Assembly: GCF_001941425.1 (NCBI RefSeq)
Contig: NZ_CP009244.1
Location: forward strand, 992,001 to 1,056,000
Origin: Corynebacterium ammoniagenes DSM 20306
GTDB lineage: Bacteria; Actinomycetota; Actinomycetes; Mycobacteriales; Mycobacteriaceae
Reading direction: 5' to 3'
Length of the DNA: 64,000 nucleotides
A program made the translations under genes and the position numbers. This document shows, in pieces, positions 36,963 to 46,035 of the stretch (position 1 is the first letter of the stretch; every line of letters begins with the position of its first letter). The notes under the pieces were generated by a model. It worked only from the letters and a program-made list of their open reading frames with translations. It searched no databases and was not told the DNA's origin.

Positions 36963-38417
36963 GTGGACTACATTTCAACGCGCGATATTGATGCGATTCC
37001 AGCGAAGTTTACTGACATTCTACTCGGCGGCTTGGCCCCAGATGGGGGACTGTATTTACCCGTCGAGTACCCACAGCTTGATGCCAAGACCCTGGAGTCT
37101 TGGCGGGAGCTGGTATCGGGAGATGATGAAGCCGGCTACGGCAAATTAGCCGCAGAGGTGCTTAAGCTTTTTGTCGATGATATTCCGGCAGAAGACCTCG
37201 ACGCTATCGCCGCGCGTGCTTATACTCACCCGAAATTTAGCTCCAAGGAAATCGTTCCAGTTACTGATTTAGGTGACTCGCTGCTCATCGGTCACCTGTC
37301 CGAAGGACCCACTGCGGCTTTCAAGGATATGGCCATGCAGCTGTTGGGTGAGCTTTTTGAATATGAGCTAGGCCGCCGCGAAGCAACCTTGAATATCTTG
37401 GGTGCTACCTCCGGGGATACCGGCTCCTCTGCGGAATATGCCATGCGCGGGCGCCACGGCATCCGCGTGTTCATGCTCACCCCAGCTGGACGCATGACTG
37501 CTTTCCAGCAAGCACAGATGTTTGGACTCGATGACCCAAATATCTTCAACATCGCCCTCGATGGTGTCTTTGATGACTGCCAGGACGTGGTCAAGGCGGT
37601 CTCTTCCGATGCACAGTTTAAGGCTGACCACCGCATTGGTGCCGTCAACTCCATTAACTGGGCGCGACTGATGGCGCAGATTGTCTACTACATCAACTGC
37701 TGGCTCAAGGTCACCGATTCCGCAGATCAAAAGGTGTCTTTTTCGGTGCCGACCGGAAACTTTGGTGATATTTGCGCCGGCCACATCGCGCGTCAGATGG
37801 GCCTGCCCATTGATCGTCTCATCGTCGCAACTAATGAGAACAACGTGCTGGATGAATTCTTCCGCACGGGCAACTACCGCCCACGTCCAGCGGCTGAAAC
37901 CATGGCTACGTCCTCGCCGTCGATGGATATCTCGCGTGCGTCGAACTTTGAGCGTTTTGCCTTTGACCTATTGGATCGTGATGCCGAAAAGATTGCGGAT
38001 CTCTTTGGCACCAAGGTCAAAGAAGGCGGCTTCGTGCTTGAAGAGGACGTCATGGACAAGGCACGAGAGGTCTTCGGATTCGTCTCGTCGACCTCTGCGC
38101 ACGCAGACCGCTTGGCCACCATCAAGGATGTGCACGAGAAGTACGACTACGTCGTGGATCCGCACACGGCTGATGGCGTCAAGGCAGCCCAGGAGGCGCA
38201 GGCCGAGCACACTATTGAAACGCCAATTATTGTCTTGGAAACTGCGCTGCCGGTGAAGTTTGCAGAAACCATTGAAGAGGCCATCGGCCAAGCACCGGAA
38301 ACCCCGGAGCGTTTTGCCCACATCATGGATGCAGATCGTTTCGTCACGGACTTGCCCAATGACGTTGGCGCGGTCAAAGACTTTATCACCAGCTCGATTA
38401 AAACCACCGAGGTATAG
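36963..38417 (+). CDS. thrC: threonine synthase
   Basis: 484 residues from a GTG at 36963 (VDYISTRDID), two codons after a possible TTG; the shorter start matches the known C. glutamicum ThrC beginning DYISTRD. It converts O-phosphohomoserine to threonine with pyridoxal phosphate. The PLP lysine is in GPTAAFKDMAMQ and the phosphate-binding loop is SFSVPTGNFGDICAGH. The long yeast-type form is normal for this genus. No hom or thrB gene is nearby. Confidence 0.96.
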   Translation: MDYISTRDIDAIPAKFTDILLGGLAPDGGLYLPVEYPQLDAKTLESWRELVSGDDEAGYGKLAAEVLKLFVDDIPAEDLDAIAARAYTHPKFSSKEIVPVTDLGDSLLIGHLSEGPTAAFKDMAMQLLGELFEYELGRREATLNILGATSGDTGSSAEYAMRGRHGIRVFMLTPAGRMTAFQQAQMFGLDDPNIFNIALDGVFDDCQDVVKAVSSDAQFKADHRIGAVNSINWARLMAQIVYYINCWLKVTDSADQKVSFSVPTGNFGDICAGHIARQMGLPIDRLIVATNENNVLDEFFRTGNYRPRPAAETMATSSPSMDISRASNFERFAFDLLDRDAEKIADLFGTKVKEGGFVLEEDVMDKAREVFGFVSSTSAHADRLATIKDVHEKYDYVVDPHTADGVKAAQEAQAEHTIETPIIVLETALPVKFAETIEEAIGQAPETPERFAHIMDADRFVTDLPNDVGAVKDFITSSIKTTEV

Positions 38418-38426
38418 GAGTAGACC

Positions 38427-38570
38427 ATGGGCCAAGAGCAATCGCTGCCCGAGGATTACAACACCGAGTTCGACCCCGCGGCCTTTTTGCAAGAGCTCAA
38501 AGAACAAGCAGCGGCGGAAAACGACGAAGGTGACAGTGACGATGAGTCTGATAACTCGGATGACGCTTAG
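38427..38570 (+). CDS. 47-residue acidic protein after thrC
   Basis: ATG at 38427, seven bases after TAGGAG at 38415–38420, which overlaps the thrC stop. The product begins MGQEQSLPEDYNTEFDPAAF, continues as a short helix (LQELKEQAAAE) and ends in Asp/Glu/Ser. The close coupling to thrC and ribosome site suggest it is translated. No family recognised. Confidence 0.55.
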   Translation: MGQEQSLPEDYNTEFDPAAFLQELKEQAAAENDEGDSDDESDNSDDA

Positions 38571-38607
38571 CGTGCTTAGGCGGTAGCGCCCGAGTACTAT
38601 AAGCGTT

Positions 38608-39549
38608 GTGATACGGCGTCGAGCATTAAAAGCAGTGCACATGGTGGCAACTGCTCTAGCTGGCCTGCTTCTCGTGGCAGGTCTGGTTTCATGCTCGGCG
38701 CCGTCTTTTTCTCCCCAGCCGTCTGAAGCGGCCGCTTCGAGCGCGCCTGATGATGACGACTCGGCCGTCGCCGATGCCGCCAGCGAGGAAGAACTCCAGG
38801 TACCAAAAGAACCTGTGGAGCTAGCCGATGCCGTGCTCACGCCGGCGTACTCGCCGCTGGCACCGGGGACTGCCATTGATATCTCCGAAGGCTACCCGCA
38901 GCCTGGTGAGTACTTTAATTTCAGCTACTGCACCGTGGCCTATTCTTTCGATACTGAAGACGGCAGCTCTTATGCCGTGACCGCATCGCACTGCGGAAAA
39001 CCCGGAGATCTGGTGTGGGCGGGAACTCCTGATAATAGTTTCGGATACCCGGCAGAACCCATTGGCCAATTTAGCTATTCCAGCTTGTACTCCGATAACG
39101 CTGAACACCTAGATATTGGTCTCATTGAGCTCAACGGCAACCTCAGCAATACTTATGCGCCAGGGGAGATGCAGACGCATATCGCTGGGCGCATGGATGT
39201 ATTGCCAGAATATGTGTGCAAGATGGGCCGGATGACCTATCAAACCTGTGGTGATCTCACGCATCAGTCAGCATCGTCCATCTTGCGCTACGGAGACGAG
39301 GAGATTCGTTCTACCGCAGCCCGCGCGGAAGTATGCGCGCGCAACGGGGACTCCGGCGGACCGGTCTTTGCCATGGTGGAGGGCAAAGACATCATTGTGG
39401 GCTTGGTCTCCGGCACCACGGTGCACATGGAAGAGGGCCAAACCTGCGCTGATGTGGGAGAGATGGAGCTGTCATTTGTCTCCATCTTGGATATTCAAAA
39501 TGTGGTCGACCAGCTGCTGGATTCACCCATGCGGCTCGCTACACTGTAG
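38608..39549 (+). CDS. secreted trypsin-like serine protease lipoprotein
   Basis: 313 residues from a GTG at 38608. The signal peptide ends in LVSC29, a lipobox, so the protein is probably membrane-anchored outside the cell. A 50-residue Ala/Ser/Asp/Glu spacer follows. The S1 chymotrypsin-fold triad is complete: His128 in VTASHCG, Asp169 in EHLDIGLIEL and Ser249 in GDSGGPV. Three Cys pairs could form disulfides. Mycobacterial and corynebacterial homologs are envelope proteases; the substrate is unknown. Its stop is three bases before the Nudix gene. Confidence 0.9.
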   Translation: MIRRRALKAVHMVATALAGLLLVAGLVSCSAPSFSPQPSEAAASSAPDDDDSAVADAASEEELQVPKEPVELADAVLTPAYSPLAPGTAIDISEGYPQPGEYFNFSYCTVAYSFDTEDGSSYAVTASHCGKPGDLVWAGTPDNSFGYPAEPIGQFSYSSLYSDNAEHLDIGLIELNGNLSNTYAPGEMQTHIAGRMDVLPEYVCKMGRMTYQTCGDLTHQSASSILRYGDEEIRSTAARAEVCARNGDSGGPVFAMVEGKDIIVGLVSGTTVHMEEGQTCADVGEMELSFVSILDIQNVVDQLLDSPMRLATL

Positions 39550-39552
39550 GAC

Positions 39553-40086
39553 ATGTCCACCCCTGAATTCATTGTGAATCTGCGTAAGCATATTGGCCAC
39601 CAACAACTTTTCCTTCCCGCCTGCACCATAGTGGTTCTTCGCCCCGTCCCGCCAGGATCCTCCATCTGGGAAGTGCCGAAGGTCCTACTTGCCCGCCGCG
39701 CCGACAATGGCAACTGGGCGCTGGTATCAGGAATTTGTGAACCGGGGGAGGAAGTAGCCCAGACCGCGGTGCGCGAGGTCAAAGAAGAAGTCGGCCTGGA
39801 CGCCAAGGTCGAAGCTTTGCTCGGGGTCGGCCTCGTGGGGCCGGTGACCTTTGAAAACCAAGATGAGTGTCTATTTATGGACACCGCGATGCGCCTTTCA
39901 GTTGCTGATGATGCTGAGCCGGTGCTTGGCGATGATGAAAATACCGATGTTGAGTGGTTCTCCGTGGCGCACTTGCCAGATACCGTCAATCGCCACCAGC
40001 GCCTGCTGATTGCAGATGCCGTGGCGCAGATGAAACACCCCGCCGGTTTCCGTCCGCGCATGGGTTATCGCAAACGCAACGCTTAA
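39553..40086 (+). CDS. Nudix hydrolase
   Basis: 177 residues. The Nudix box is complete: GICEPGEEVAQTAVREVKEE followed by VGL, giving the metal-binding REVKEE core. It hydrolyses a nucleoside diphosphate linked to another group; the substrate is not predictable. Homologs in the genus are annotated as NUDIX pyrophosphatases of about this length. It starts three bases after the protease stop, so translation may be coupled. Confidence 0.92.
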   Translation: MSTPEFIVNLRKHIGHQQLFLPACTIVVLRPVPPGSSIWEVPKVLLARRADNGNWALVSGICEPGEEVAQTAVREVKEEVGLDAKVEALLGVGLVGPVTFENQDECLFMDTAMRLSVADDAEPVLGDDENTDVEWFSVAHLPDTVNRHQRLLIADAVAQMKHPAGFRPRMGYRKRNA

Positions 40087-40137
40087 AATCCCAGTTCAGA
40101 ATCGACTTGTTTTCAATAAGGGACTACTGTTGAAAAT

Positions 40138-41046
40138 ATGTCTCACGTTGACTCTCACTCTTCGGGCCACAGCCATGACCACAGCTTTGTCAACACCCCG
40201 TTCAAAGCTTTGGCCATCGCCTCCACCGTCACGGGCGTCATCTTCTTCGCGGAGCTCATCGGCGGGTTGGTCTCAGGATCGCTTGCATTGCTTTCCGATG
40301 CGATGCATATGCTTTCCGATGCCGCCGGGCTCATCATCGCGCTTCTGGCCGCCTTTATTGGCAATCGTGCCGCATCGAGCCGTGCGACCTATGGTTATCG
40401 GCGCGTAGAAGTCCTTGCCGCTCTATTTGATGCCATTGCCGTGACCCTTGTGGTCATCTTCATCGTTGTCCAAGCCATCCGCCGTGTGGGCAGCGACTAT
40501 GAGATCGATACCAACATGATGCTGGTCGTCGCGGTTATTGGGCTGATTGCCAATGCAATCTCCGCGTGGGTGCTATCTAGCCAGCAAGACAATAGCTTGA
40601 ACGTCAAAGGCGCGTTCTTACACGTCATGGCGGATCTATTAGGCTCTGTCGCCGTGATTATCGCCGGCTTGGTCATTCGCTTTACCGGCTTTACCTTCGC
40701 CGATACCATTGCGTCCCTACTCATCGTTGCCTTCGTGCTCCCACGCGCGTTGGGGCTGTTGTGGACGACGATCGAGGTGCTCTTAGAACGCGTTCCGCGG
40801 GATCTGGATCTGCACCAGATTGAAGAAGCGCTTGAGGCGCTGCCGCAGGTGATGATGGTCCATGACTTGCATGTATGGACCACCGATGGCGTCGACGTGC
40901 TTGCTACCGCGCACTTGGTGGTCGCAGAACACGACTACCGCATTTTAGACCAAGCGCAAGAAGCGCTGCGTGAATTTGGGATTGAGCATTCCACCATCCA
41001 ATTAGAACACCCCGACCATATTCACCACGAAGACTTTTGTGATTAG
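40138..41046 (+). CDS. cation diffusion facilitator metal exporter
   Basis: 302 residues of the CDF/CzcD family. An N-terminal His-rich stretch (SHVDSHSSGHSHDHS) is followed by six membrane segments. The metal site is in helices 2 and 5: SDAMHMLSDAAG and HVMADLLGSVAVI. A C-terminal cytoplasmic domain carries MVHDLHVWTTDG and ends in HPDHIHHEDFCD. It should export zinc or a similar divalent metal in exchange for protons. Convergent with the next MFS gene, with 21 bases between the stops. Confidence 0.95.
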   Translation: MSHVDSHSSGHSHDHSFVNTPFKALAIASTVTGVIFFAELIGGLVSGSLALLSDAMHMLSDAAGLIIALLAAFIGNRAASSRATYGYRRVEVLAALFDAIAVTLVVIFIVVQAIRRVGSDYEIDTNMMLVVAVIGLIANAISAWVLSSQQDNSLNVKGAFLHVMADLLGSVAVIIAGLVIRFTGFTFADTIASLLIVAFVLPRALGLLWTTIEVLLERVPRDLDLHQIEEALEALPQVMMVHDLHVWTTDGVDVLATAHLVVAEHDYRILDQAQEALREFGIEHSTIQLEHPDHIHHEDFCD

Positions 41047-41067
41047 ACCGTAGCGCTTAGAAAGAAT

Positions 41068-42576
41068 TTAGACGCGCGTGGCTTTCTTCGATTGTGCAAG
41101 GTCGAGGAAACCGAAGATTAAGGCGATAACGCAGACGGTCGCAATCATCGCAAAGCCGACCATGATGGCGTGTGGCCATTCGGCGTCCGTGCCGCGCAGA
41201 GTGGCAAAGACTGCCGCGGTGACAACCGCTAAGCCAATGGCGGTACCGATGCGCTGTCCTGTTTGCAGCACGGCACCAGACGAGCCGGCGTAGGCCTGCG
41301 GCACATTGGCAAGGGAGAGAGTCTGGTTCGGGGAGATGACCGAACCTTGGCCGGCACCGGCGAAGGAGAGGGTAAGCACCAGCCACCATTCGGAAATACC
41401 CCAGTGGGTGGTAGCCCAGATGAGGATGATGGAGGAGATGAGACCGAACAGCGCAATCATCATGCCGCCAATGACCACCTTGCGTCCGTGCTTGGATACT
41501 AAGCGCCCGGCGACGGTGGAGGACACGGAGTTTAGCAGCGCTGAGGGAATACCGACGCAACCGGCGATAAGCGCCGAGTAGCCCAGCCCGTTTTGAAAGT
41601 ACAAGGCCACGAGCACCCAGATACTGGTGGCACCCATAAACCACAGCGTGGCAATGATGGTGCCGTTGCGGAAGCTGGAGGCGCGGAAGATATTCAAATC
41701 CACCATCGGCTGGTGACCGCGTGCGCGGTGGCGGCGTTCCCACCCGACCCACAGCGCGACGAAGATTAAGCCTAAGGGCAGTAGCGCCCAGCTCCACGCG
41801 GTGCCGCCGGACTCTACAAAGGGGAAGAGCACGAAAAAGACCGCGAGGCCAAGTAAGACCGCACCAATGGGGTCGAGGGATTTCAGCGCATTCCAGGTGC
41901 CCACCTTGCGCCCGGTGCGCATATCGCGCACGCGCGAGAGCAGTGGGCGAGGAAACCACATAAAGGCCAAGAGGATGGCGATGATACCGATGGGCACGTT
42001 GACCAACATGGTCAACCGCCAGCCCAGATCCGGGCCGCCAAGGTTGATAAGCAGGCCACCAAAGACTGGGCCAATCGCTACGGCAACGCCCACGGTGGCA
42101 CCGAAGTAACCAAAGGCGCGACCGCGCTCCGGGCCGTGGAAGTATTGCTGAATCATGCCCACGGATTGCGGGTTTAATAGACCTGCGCCAATACCTTGAA
42201 TAAAGCGCGCGATATTGAGCGCTTCCGCCGACGGGGCAAAACCGGCCAACACCGACGACAGCGTGTACACGGTTACACCGAGCATGAACATGCCCCCACG
42301 ACCAACAAGATCGCCGGCACGTCCCGCGGCGACTAAGACCACGCCGAAGGTCAGCGCGTAGCCGGAGAGCACCCACTGCACATCGGAGTCAGAAGCATCG
42401 AGCCCCGCCTGAATGGAAGGCAGGGCAACGTTGACAATCGACACGCTAATCAGCGACATGAAGACCGCGACCAGCAGGATAATCAGAATGCGCCAGCGGG
42501 CGGGATCTTGGCCCTCTGGATGTTCAGTCGTATTGGCTTCCGATTTCGCTGTATATGGTGGTCGTGCTTCAGTCAT
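41068..42576 (-). CDS. MFS transporter, DHA2 (14-helix) family
   Basis: 502 residues with about 14 hydrophobic segments and the DHA2 patterns: the N-terminal region VSIVNVALPSIQAGL, the motif DLVGRGGMFMLGV between helices 2 and 3, and the motif-C-like stretch ARFIQGIGAGLLNPQSVGM in helix 5. Such proteins export drugs and cations by proton antiport. The N-terminus has a short polar extension. No regulator gene lies next to it. Confidence 0.92.
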   Translation of the reverse strand: MTEARPPYTAKSEANTTEHPEGQDPARWRILIILLVAVFMSLISVSIVNVALPSIQAGLDASDSDVQWVLSGYALTFGVVLVAAGRAGDLVGRGGMFMLGVTVYTLSSVLAGFAPSAEALNIARFIQGIGAGLLNPQSVGMIQQYFHGPERGRAFGYFGATVGVAVAIGPVFGGLLINLGGPDLGWRLTMLVNVPIGIIAILLAFMWFPRPLLSRVRDMRTGRKVGTWNALKSLDPIGAVLLGLAVFFVLFPFVESGGTAWSWALLPLGLIFVALWVGWERRHRARGHQPMVDLNIFRASSFRNGTIIATLWFMGATSIWVLVALYFQNGLGYSALIAGCVGIPSALLNSVSSTVAGRLVSKHGRKVVIGGMMIALFGLISSIILIWATTHWGISEWWLVLTLSFAGAGQGSVISPNQTLSLANVPQAYAGSSGAVLQTGQRIGTAIGLAVVTAAVFATLRGTDAEWPHAIMVGFAMIATVCVIALIFGFLDLAQSKKATRV

Positions 42577-42721
42577 TCTTTACACCATACTCGTTTAGCC
42601 CGGGTTTTGTATATCCCGAAAATGGCCACACAATGCACTTTTGCATGACGCAAAAAGCTGCCTGGTGGTAGCAACCTCCGTACTTGGGGGCATCGACAAG
42701 CAATGCTTTAAGCGCATGCAA

Positions 42722-42757
42722 AAACCGCAGTCTCCCAAGAGGAAAGACTACGGGTTT
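42722..42757 (-). terminator. terminator of glnA
   Basis: AAACCGCAGTCT can pair with AGACTACGGGTTT with one bulge and a mismatch across 11 bases, starting 22 bases beyond the glnA stop on the leftward strand. Moderate strength. Confidence 0.5.
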
Positions 42758-42778
42758 AAAGCACGGGACTAGCTGGAA

Positions 42779-44215
42779 TTAGCAGTCGAAGTACATCTCG
42801 AACTCGAGTGGGGTAGGGCGCAAACGAGTTGGCTCAATCTCGTTTTCGTACTTGTACTTGATGTAGGTATCAATCAAGTCCTCGGAGAATACATCGCCTT
42901 CGGTGAGGAACTCATTGTCCTCAGCAAGCGCCTGCAACGAAGCCTCCAGGGAGGTTGGTGCCTGCGGGATGGATGCTGCCTCTTCTGGTGGCAACTCGTA
43001 CAGGTCCTTATCCACTGGTGCGTGTGGCTCAATGCGGTTTTTAATGCCGTCGATACCAGCCATCATCATCGCGGCGAAACCGAAGTACGGGTTGCCGGAT
43101 GGGTCTGGTGCGCGGAACTCAATGCGCTTTGCCTTTGGGTTGGAACCGGTAATTGGGATGCGGACCGCAGCCGAGCGGTTACGCTGGGAGTAGACCAAGT
43201 TAATCGGTGCCTCAAAGCCCTTGACCAGACGGTGGTAGGAATTCAGCGTCGGGTTGGAAAATGCCAGTACCGCACCGGCGTGGTGCAACAGGCCACCGAT
43301 GTAGTAGCGCGCGATATCGGACAAGCCTGCATAGCCTGCCTCATCGTGGAACAGTGGCTTGCCGTCTTTCCACAGCGACTGGTGCGCGTGCATACCGGAG
43401 CCATTATCGCCAGCTAGTGGCTTGGGCATGAAGGTAGCGGTCTTGTTGAAGGCAACCGCGGTGTTTTTGATGACGTACTTGAACGTCTGGATGTCATCGG
43501 CCGCGTGCAACATGGTGTTGAAGCGGTAGTTGATCTCCTGCTGTCCACCGGAGCCCACCTCGCGGTGGAAGCGCTCGATGTTAAAGCCGACTTCCTGCAG
43601 CGCGCCGACCATGGCGTCGCGTACCTCGACGGTCTGGTCATACGGCGGGGTAGGGAAGTAGCCGCCCTTTTCACGGTTTTTGTAACCGAAGTTCGGGGTG
43701 CCATCCAGGTTGAGGTCCTTGCCGCGGTTCCACCACCCCTCATTGGAATCTACGTGGTAGAAAGCCTGGTGTGCATCCGCCTGGTACTTCACGGAGTCAA
43801 AGAGGTAGAACTCTGCCTCTGCACCGAACTGGCAGGTATCTGCGATGCCGGTGGATACCAAGTATTCCTCGGCCTTGCGCGCCACGTTGCGTGGGTCGCG
43901 GGAGAAAGGCTCGTGAGTAAAAGGGTCATGCACGAAGCACTTGATGTTTAAGGTCTTTTCCGTGCGGAATGGATCAATATGGGCCGTGCTCGCGTCCGGG
44001 AACAAGGTCATGTCTGATTCATCAATGGTGGTAAAGCCACGGATGGAGGAGCCATCAAAAGCCATGCCATCTTCAGCGACATCTTCATCAAATTCTGATG
44101 CTGGGATGCTGAAGTGGTGCTCCGTGCCCGGGACGTCAGTAAAACGGATGTCGACGAATTTGACGTCTTCATCGGCGATATACTTCACAATCTCCGAGAC
44201 GCTTGAAAATGCCAT
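42779..44215 (-). CDS. glnA: type I glutamine synthetase (main enzyme)
   Basis: 478 residues. All glutamine synthetase landmarks are present: [48 protein letters not shown] and the C-terminal Tyr loop DLYELPPEE with Tyr406, the adenylylation site for GlnE (the gene at 29420). The enzyme makes glutamine from glutamate and ammonium in the cytoplasm. It stands alone, with a possible AmtR-type operator upstream at 44346, consistent with nitrogen control in this genus. Confidence 0.98.
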   Translation of the reverse strand: MAFSSVSEIVKYIADEDVKFVDIRFTDVPGTEHHFSIPASEFDEDVAEDGMAFDGSSIRGFTTIDESDMTLFPDASTAHIDPFRTEKTLNIKCFVHDPFTHEPFSRDPRNVARKAEEYLVSTGIADTCQFGAEAEFYLFDSVKYQADAHQAFYHVDSNEGWWNRGKDLNLDGTPNFGYKNREKGGYFPTPPYDQTVEVRDAMVGALQEVGFNIERFHREVGSGGQQEINYRFNTMLHAADDIQTFKYVIKNTAVAFNKTATFMPKPLAGDNGSGMHAHQSLWKDGKPLFHDEAGYAGLSDIARYYIGGLLHHAGAVLAFSNPTLNSYHRLVKGFEAPINLVYSQRNRSAAVRIPITGSNPKAKRIEFRAPDPSGNPYFGFAAMMMAGIDGIKNRIEPHAPVDKDLYELPPEEAASIPQAPTSLEASLQALAEDNEFLTEGDVFSEDLIDTYIKYKYENEIEPTRLRPTPLEFEMYFDC

Positions 44216-44345
44216 GGGTGCTCCTAAATAGATAATTAGTGCGGTAATTTCTACCCCACAAGTGTACGCGCGCTACCTGTTATGCCGTGGTAAATCGTAC
44301 GCAGTGTGGCTTAACTTTTCTGTCTAATTTTCAAGTTTAACGGAT

Positions 44346-44365
44346 TATCTATCACACGCTAGAAT
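44346..44365. promoter_or_regulatory. possible AmtR-type operator upstream of glnA
   Basis: TTATCTATCACACGCTAGAA fits the C. glutamicum AmtR box (CTAT-N6-ATAG in an AT-rich context) with one mismatch, CTAT-CACACG-CTAG. It lies about 130 bases upstream of the glnA start. AmtR represses glnA under nitrogen excess in that species. No AmtR gene is in the window. Based on recalled consensus, so treat as a candidate. Confidence 0.35.
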
Positions 44366-44488
44366 TCTGGTCCGGAAAAGTTTTCTCATCTACCCCGTTT
44401 TGCCGCAATGCCCTGGCAAAAGTGGGGTGGATCATGTCTGCGCTGTTGTAACTTTCAACTCGGTGCTAGGCCACGTAGATTAGTGGGC

Positions 44489-44959
44489 ATGGCGAATAAG
44501 AAGACGTGGCTGGATGGGCCTGATATCCCAGGTGAGAACGATTTTGGCGAAGCGGGACGCTACCCGGGTGAAAATTTGGGCCTGCCTGAATCCGGCCCCG
44601 GCGCATTAGCTTCTGTGATGCGCCGTGCATGCGGTGTATTCATCGACTGGATCTTGTGCCTGTTGGTAGCCAGCGTGCTCACCCAGTTCACCAATATTTT
44701 GGGTGGTACCTCCACCGCGACATTTATTTTGTGGATTCTCGTGGGCATCGTGGGCGGCATTTTATTTGCCCGTACCCCCGGGATGGCAATTTTGGGCATG
44801 GGCGTTGCCCGCATCGATGTGCCCGGCACCACGGTTGGTATCTGGCGCGGAGTAGTCCGTACGCTTTTGACCGCATGTCTTTTCCCCGCGGCCATGGTTG
44901 ACGCCGATGGCCGCGGCATCCACGACCGCGCAACGGGAACCGTAGTGATCCGTTCCTAG
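44489..44959 (+). CDS. RDD-family membrane protein
   Basis: 156 residues from the ATG at 44489. The N-terminal 45 residues are polar and cytoplasmic. Three membrane segments follow, the first containing RRACGVFIDWILCLLVASVL with the Arg and Asp that name the family. The C-terminal part ends GRGIHDRATGTVVIRS, the typical RDD ending. Function unknown. Convergent with the DUF4191 gene; a large nested hairpin lies between them. Confidence 0.92.
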   Translation: MANKKTWLDGPDIPGENDFGEAGRYPGENLGLPESGPGALASVMRRACGVFIDWILCLLVASVLTQFTNILGGTSTATFILWILVGIVGGILFARTPGMAILGMGVARIDVPGTTVGIWRGVVRTLLTACLFPAAMVDADGRGIHDRATGTVVIRS

Positions 44960-45010
44960 CACTTTGCTTTGCGGGCTTAGCCTCTGGCTGAGTCAGGCAG
45001 AGAAAACGAC

Positions 45011-45091
45011 AGCATCCCGCTGCATACACTGTGGCTTTTACTTCCTTGTGGAAGTTCGGCACAAGGTCTTGAGTGTATGTAGCGGGATGCT
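45011..45091. repeat. nested inverted repeat between convergent genes
   Basis: Outer arms AGCATCCCGCTGCATACACT (45011–45030) and AGTGTATGTAGCGGGATGCT (45072–45091) are complementary except for one G–T position. Inside are CCTTGTG (45044) and CACAAGG (45060) with a 9-base loop. It can form a two-level hairpin and probably terminates both the RDD and DUF4191 transcripts, but the length of the arms suggests a dispersed repeat. Confidence 0.6.
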
Positions 45092-45144
45092 TTGCTTGAT
45101 GCTCTGCGTGATGCTGCAATGAAGTTAAAGTGGGGGCAGTAGGT

Positions 45145-45930
45145 TTACTTGCCCTTGCGTTCTTGTGCGCGGCGCATGCGGCGGTTCATACCAGCCATAT
45201 TGCGTGCCTGCTGGGGCAGTGGACCCTTGGGCATGCCTTGCATCTGTCCCTGGGTGGCGTCCATGGCCTCAATTCGGCGAACAACACTGTAGACCTCGTT
45301 TTTGTTGTATTGACGAGGCATACGGATCAGGTGGTTGCGCAGCTTGCCTACTGGCACCTCGTCTTCGCCGTCACCGACGTAGACCTCATAGATAGGCACG
45401 CCACCGGCGAGCTTATCGACGCGGCGCTTAAGCTGCGTCATCATCGGCTTCAGACGGTTCTTATTGCCTTCTGCAACAAAGACCACGCCGGGGTTGCCGA
45501 TAACGCGGTGAACGATGTCTTGCTGGCGGGTCATCGCAATGCCTTGCTCGACCTTCCATGCCATACCAACGGAGTTTTTGAGCTGGTTATCTAATGCCCA
45601 GCCGGCCACACCAGGTTGGTCTTCCACGCGCTTGTACATATCGCGTTCCAAGCGGCGGGTGAAAATGATCATGGCTATGAGGAAACCAATGCCCAAGCCC
45701 AAAATGAGCATGAACCACTGGCCGTTAAATAGCAGGCCAATGAGGAAAAATAGCAAGCCCATACCCAAGATGGACAGCAACATCAGCGGGATAAGTGCCT
45801 TATCCTGCTTGCGCTGCATCTGGAAGGCTTCCCACATTTGCCCGCGGGTTTCCTTGCGCTTGGCGCGCTTTGCGGCGCGCTCTTCCTTCTTTGCAGCCTT
45901 GATTGCTGCTTTATCTTGACCTTGTGCCAT
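45145..45930 (-). CDS. DUF4191 membrane protein
   Basis: 261 residues from the ATG at 45930 (MAQGQDKAAIKAAKKEERAA), with a strongly basic/acidic N-terminus. Two hydrophobic segments lie near 48–68 and 70–90 (LLSILGMGLLFFLIGLLF; WFMLILGLGIGFLIAMIIF), followed by a conserved cytoplasmic domain (EQGIAMTRQQDIVHRVIGN). This family is constantly found next to lipA in actinobacteria; its role is unknown. It follows lipA by 105 bases. Confidence 0.92.
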   Translation of the reverse strand: MAQGQDKAAIKAAKKEERAAKRAKRKETRGQMWEAFQMQRKQDKALIPLMLLSILGMGLLFFLIGLLFNGQWFMLILGLGIGFLIAMIIFTRRLERDMYKRVEDQPGVAGWALDNQLKNSVGMAWKVEQGIAMTRQQDIVHRVIGNPGVVFVAEGNKNRLKPMMTQLKRRVDKLAGGVPIYEVYVGDGEDEVPVGKLRNHLIRMPRQYNKNEVYSVVRRIEAMDATQGQMQGMPKGPLPQQARNMAGMNRRMRRAQERKGK

Positions 45931-46035
45931 AACTCCTACTTTAGGGTGGTGCGGGGTGGAAAACAAAAAATCTGCGGCGACCAACCACCCATTCTATGGA
46001 CAGGTGGTGGCCACCGCAGAGATTGCTTCAAGTTC

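Noticed and set aside
41057..42376. 439-residue leftward ORF overlapping the DHA2 transporter
   Set aside because: Arg/His/Leu-rich alternate frame of the real gene at 41068–42576, which has clear membrane segments.
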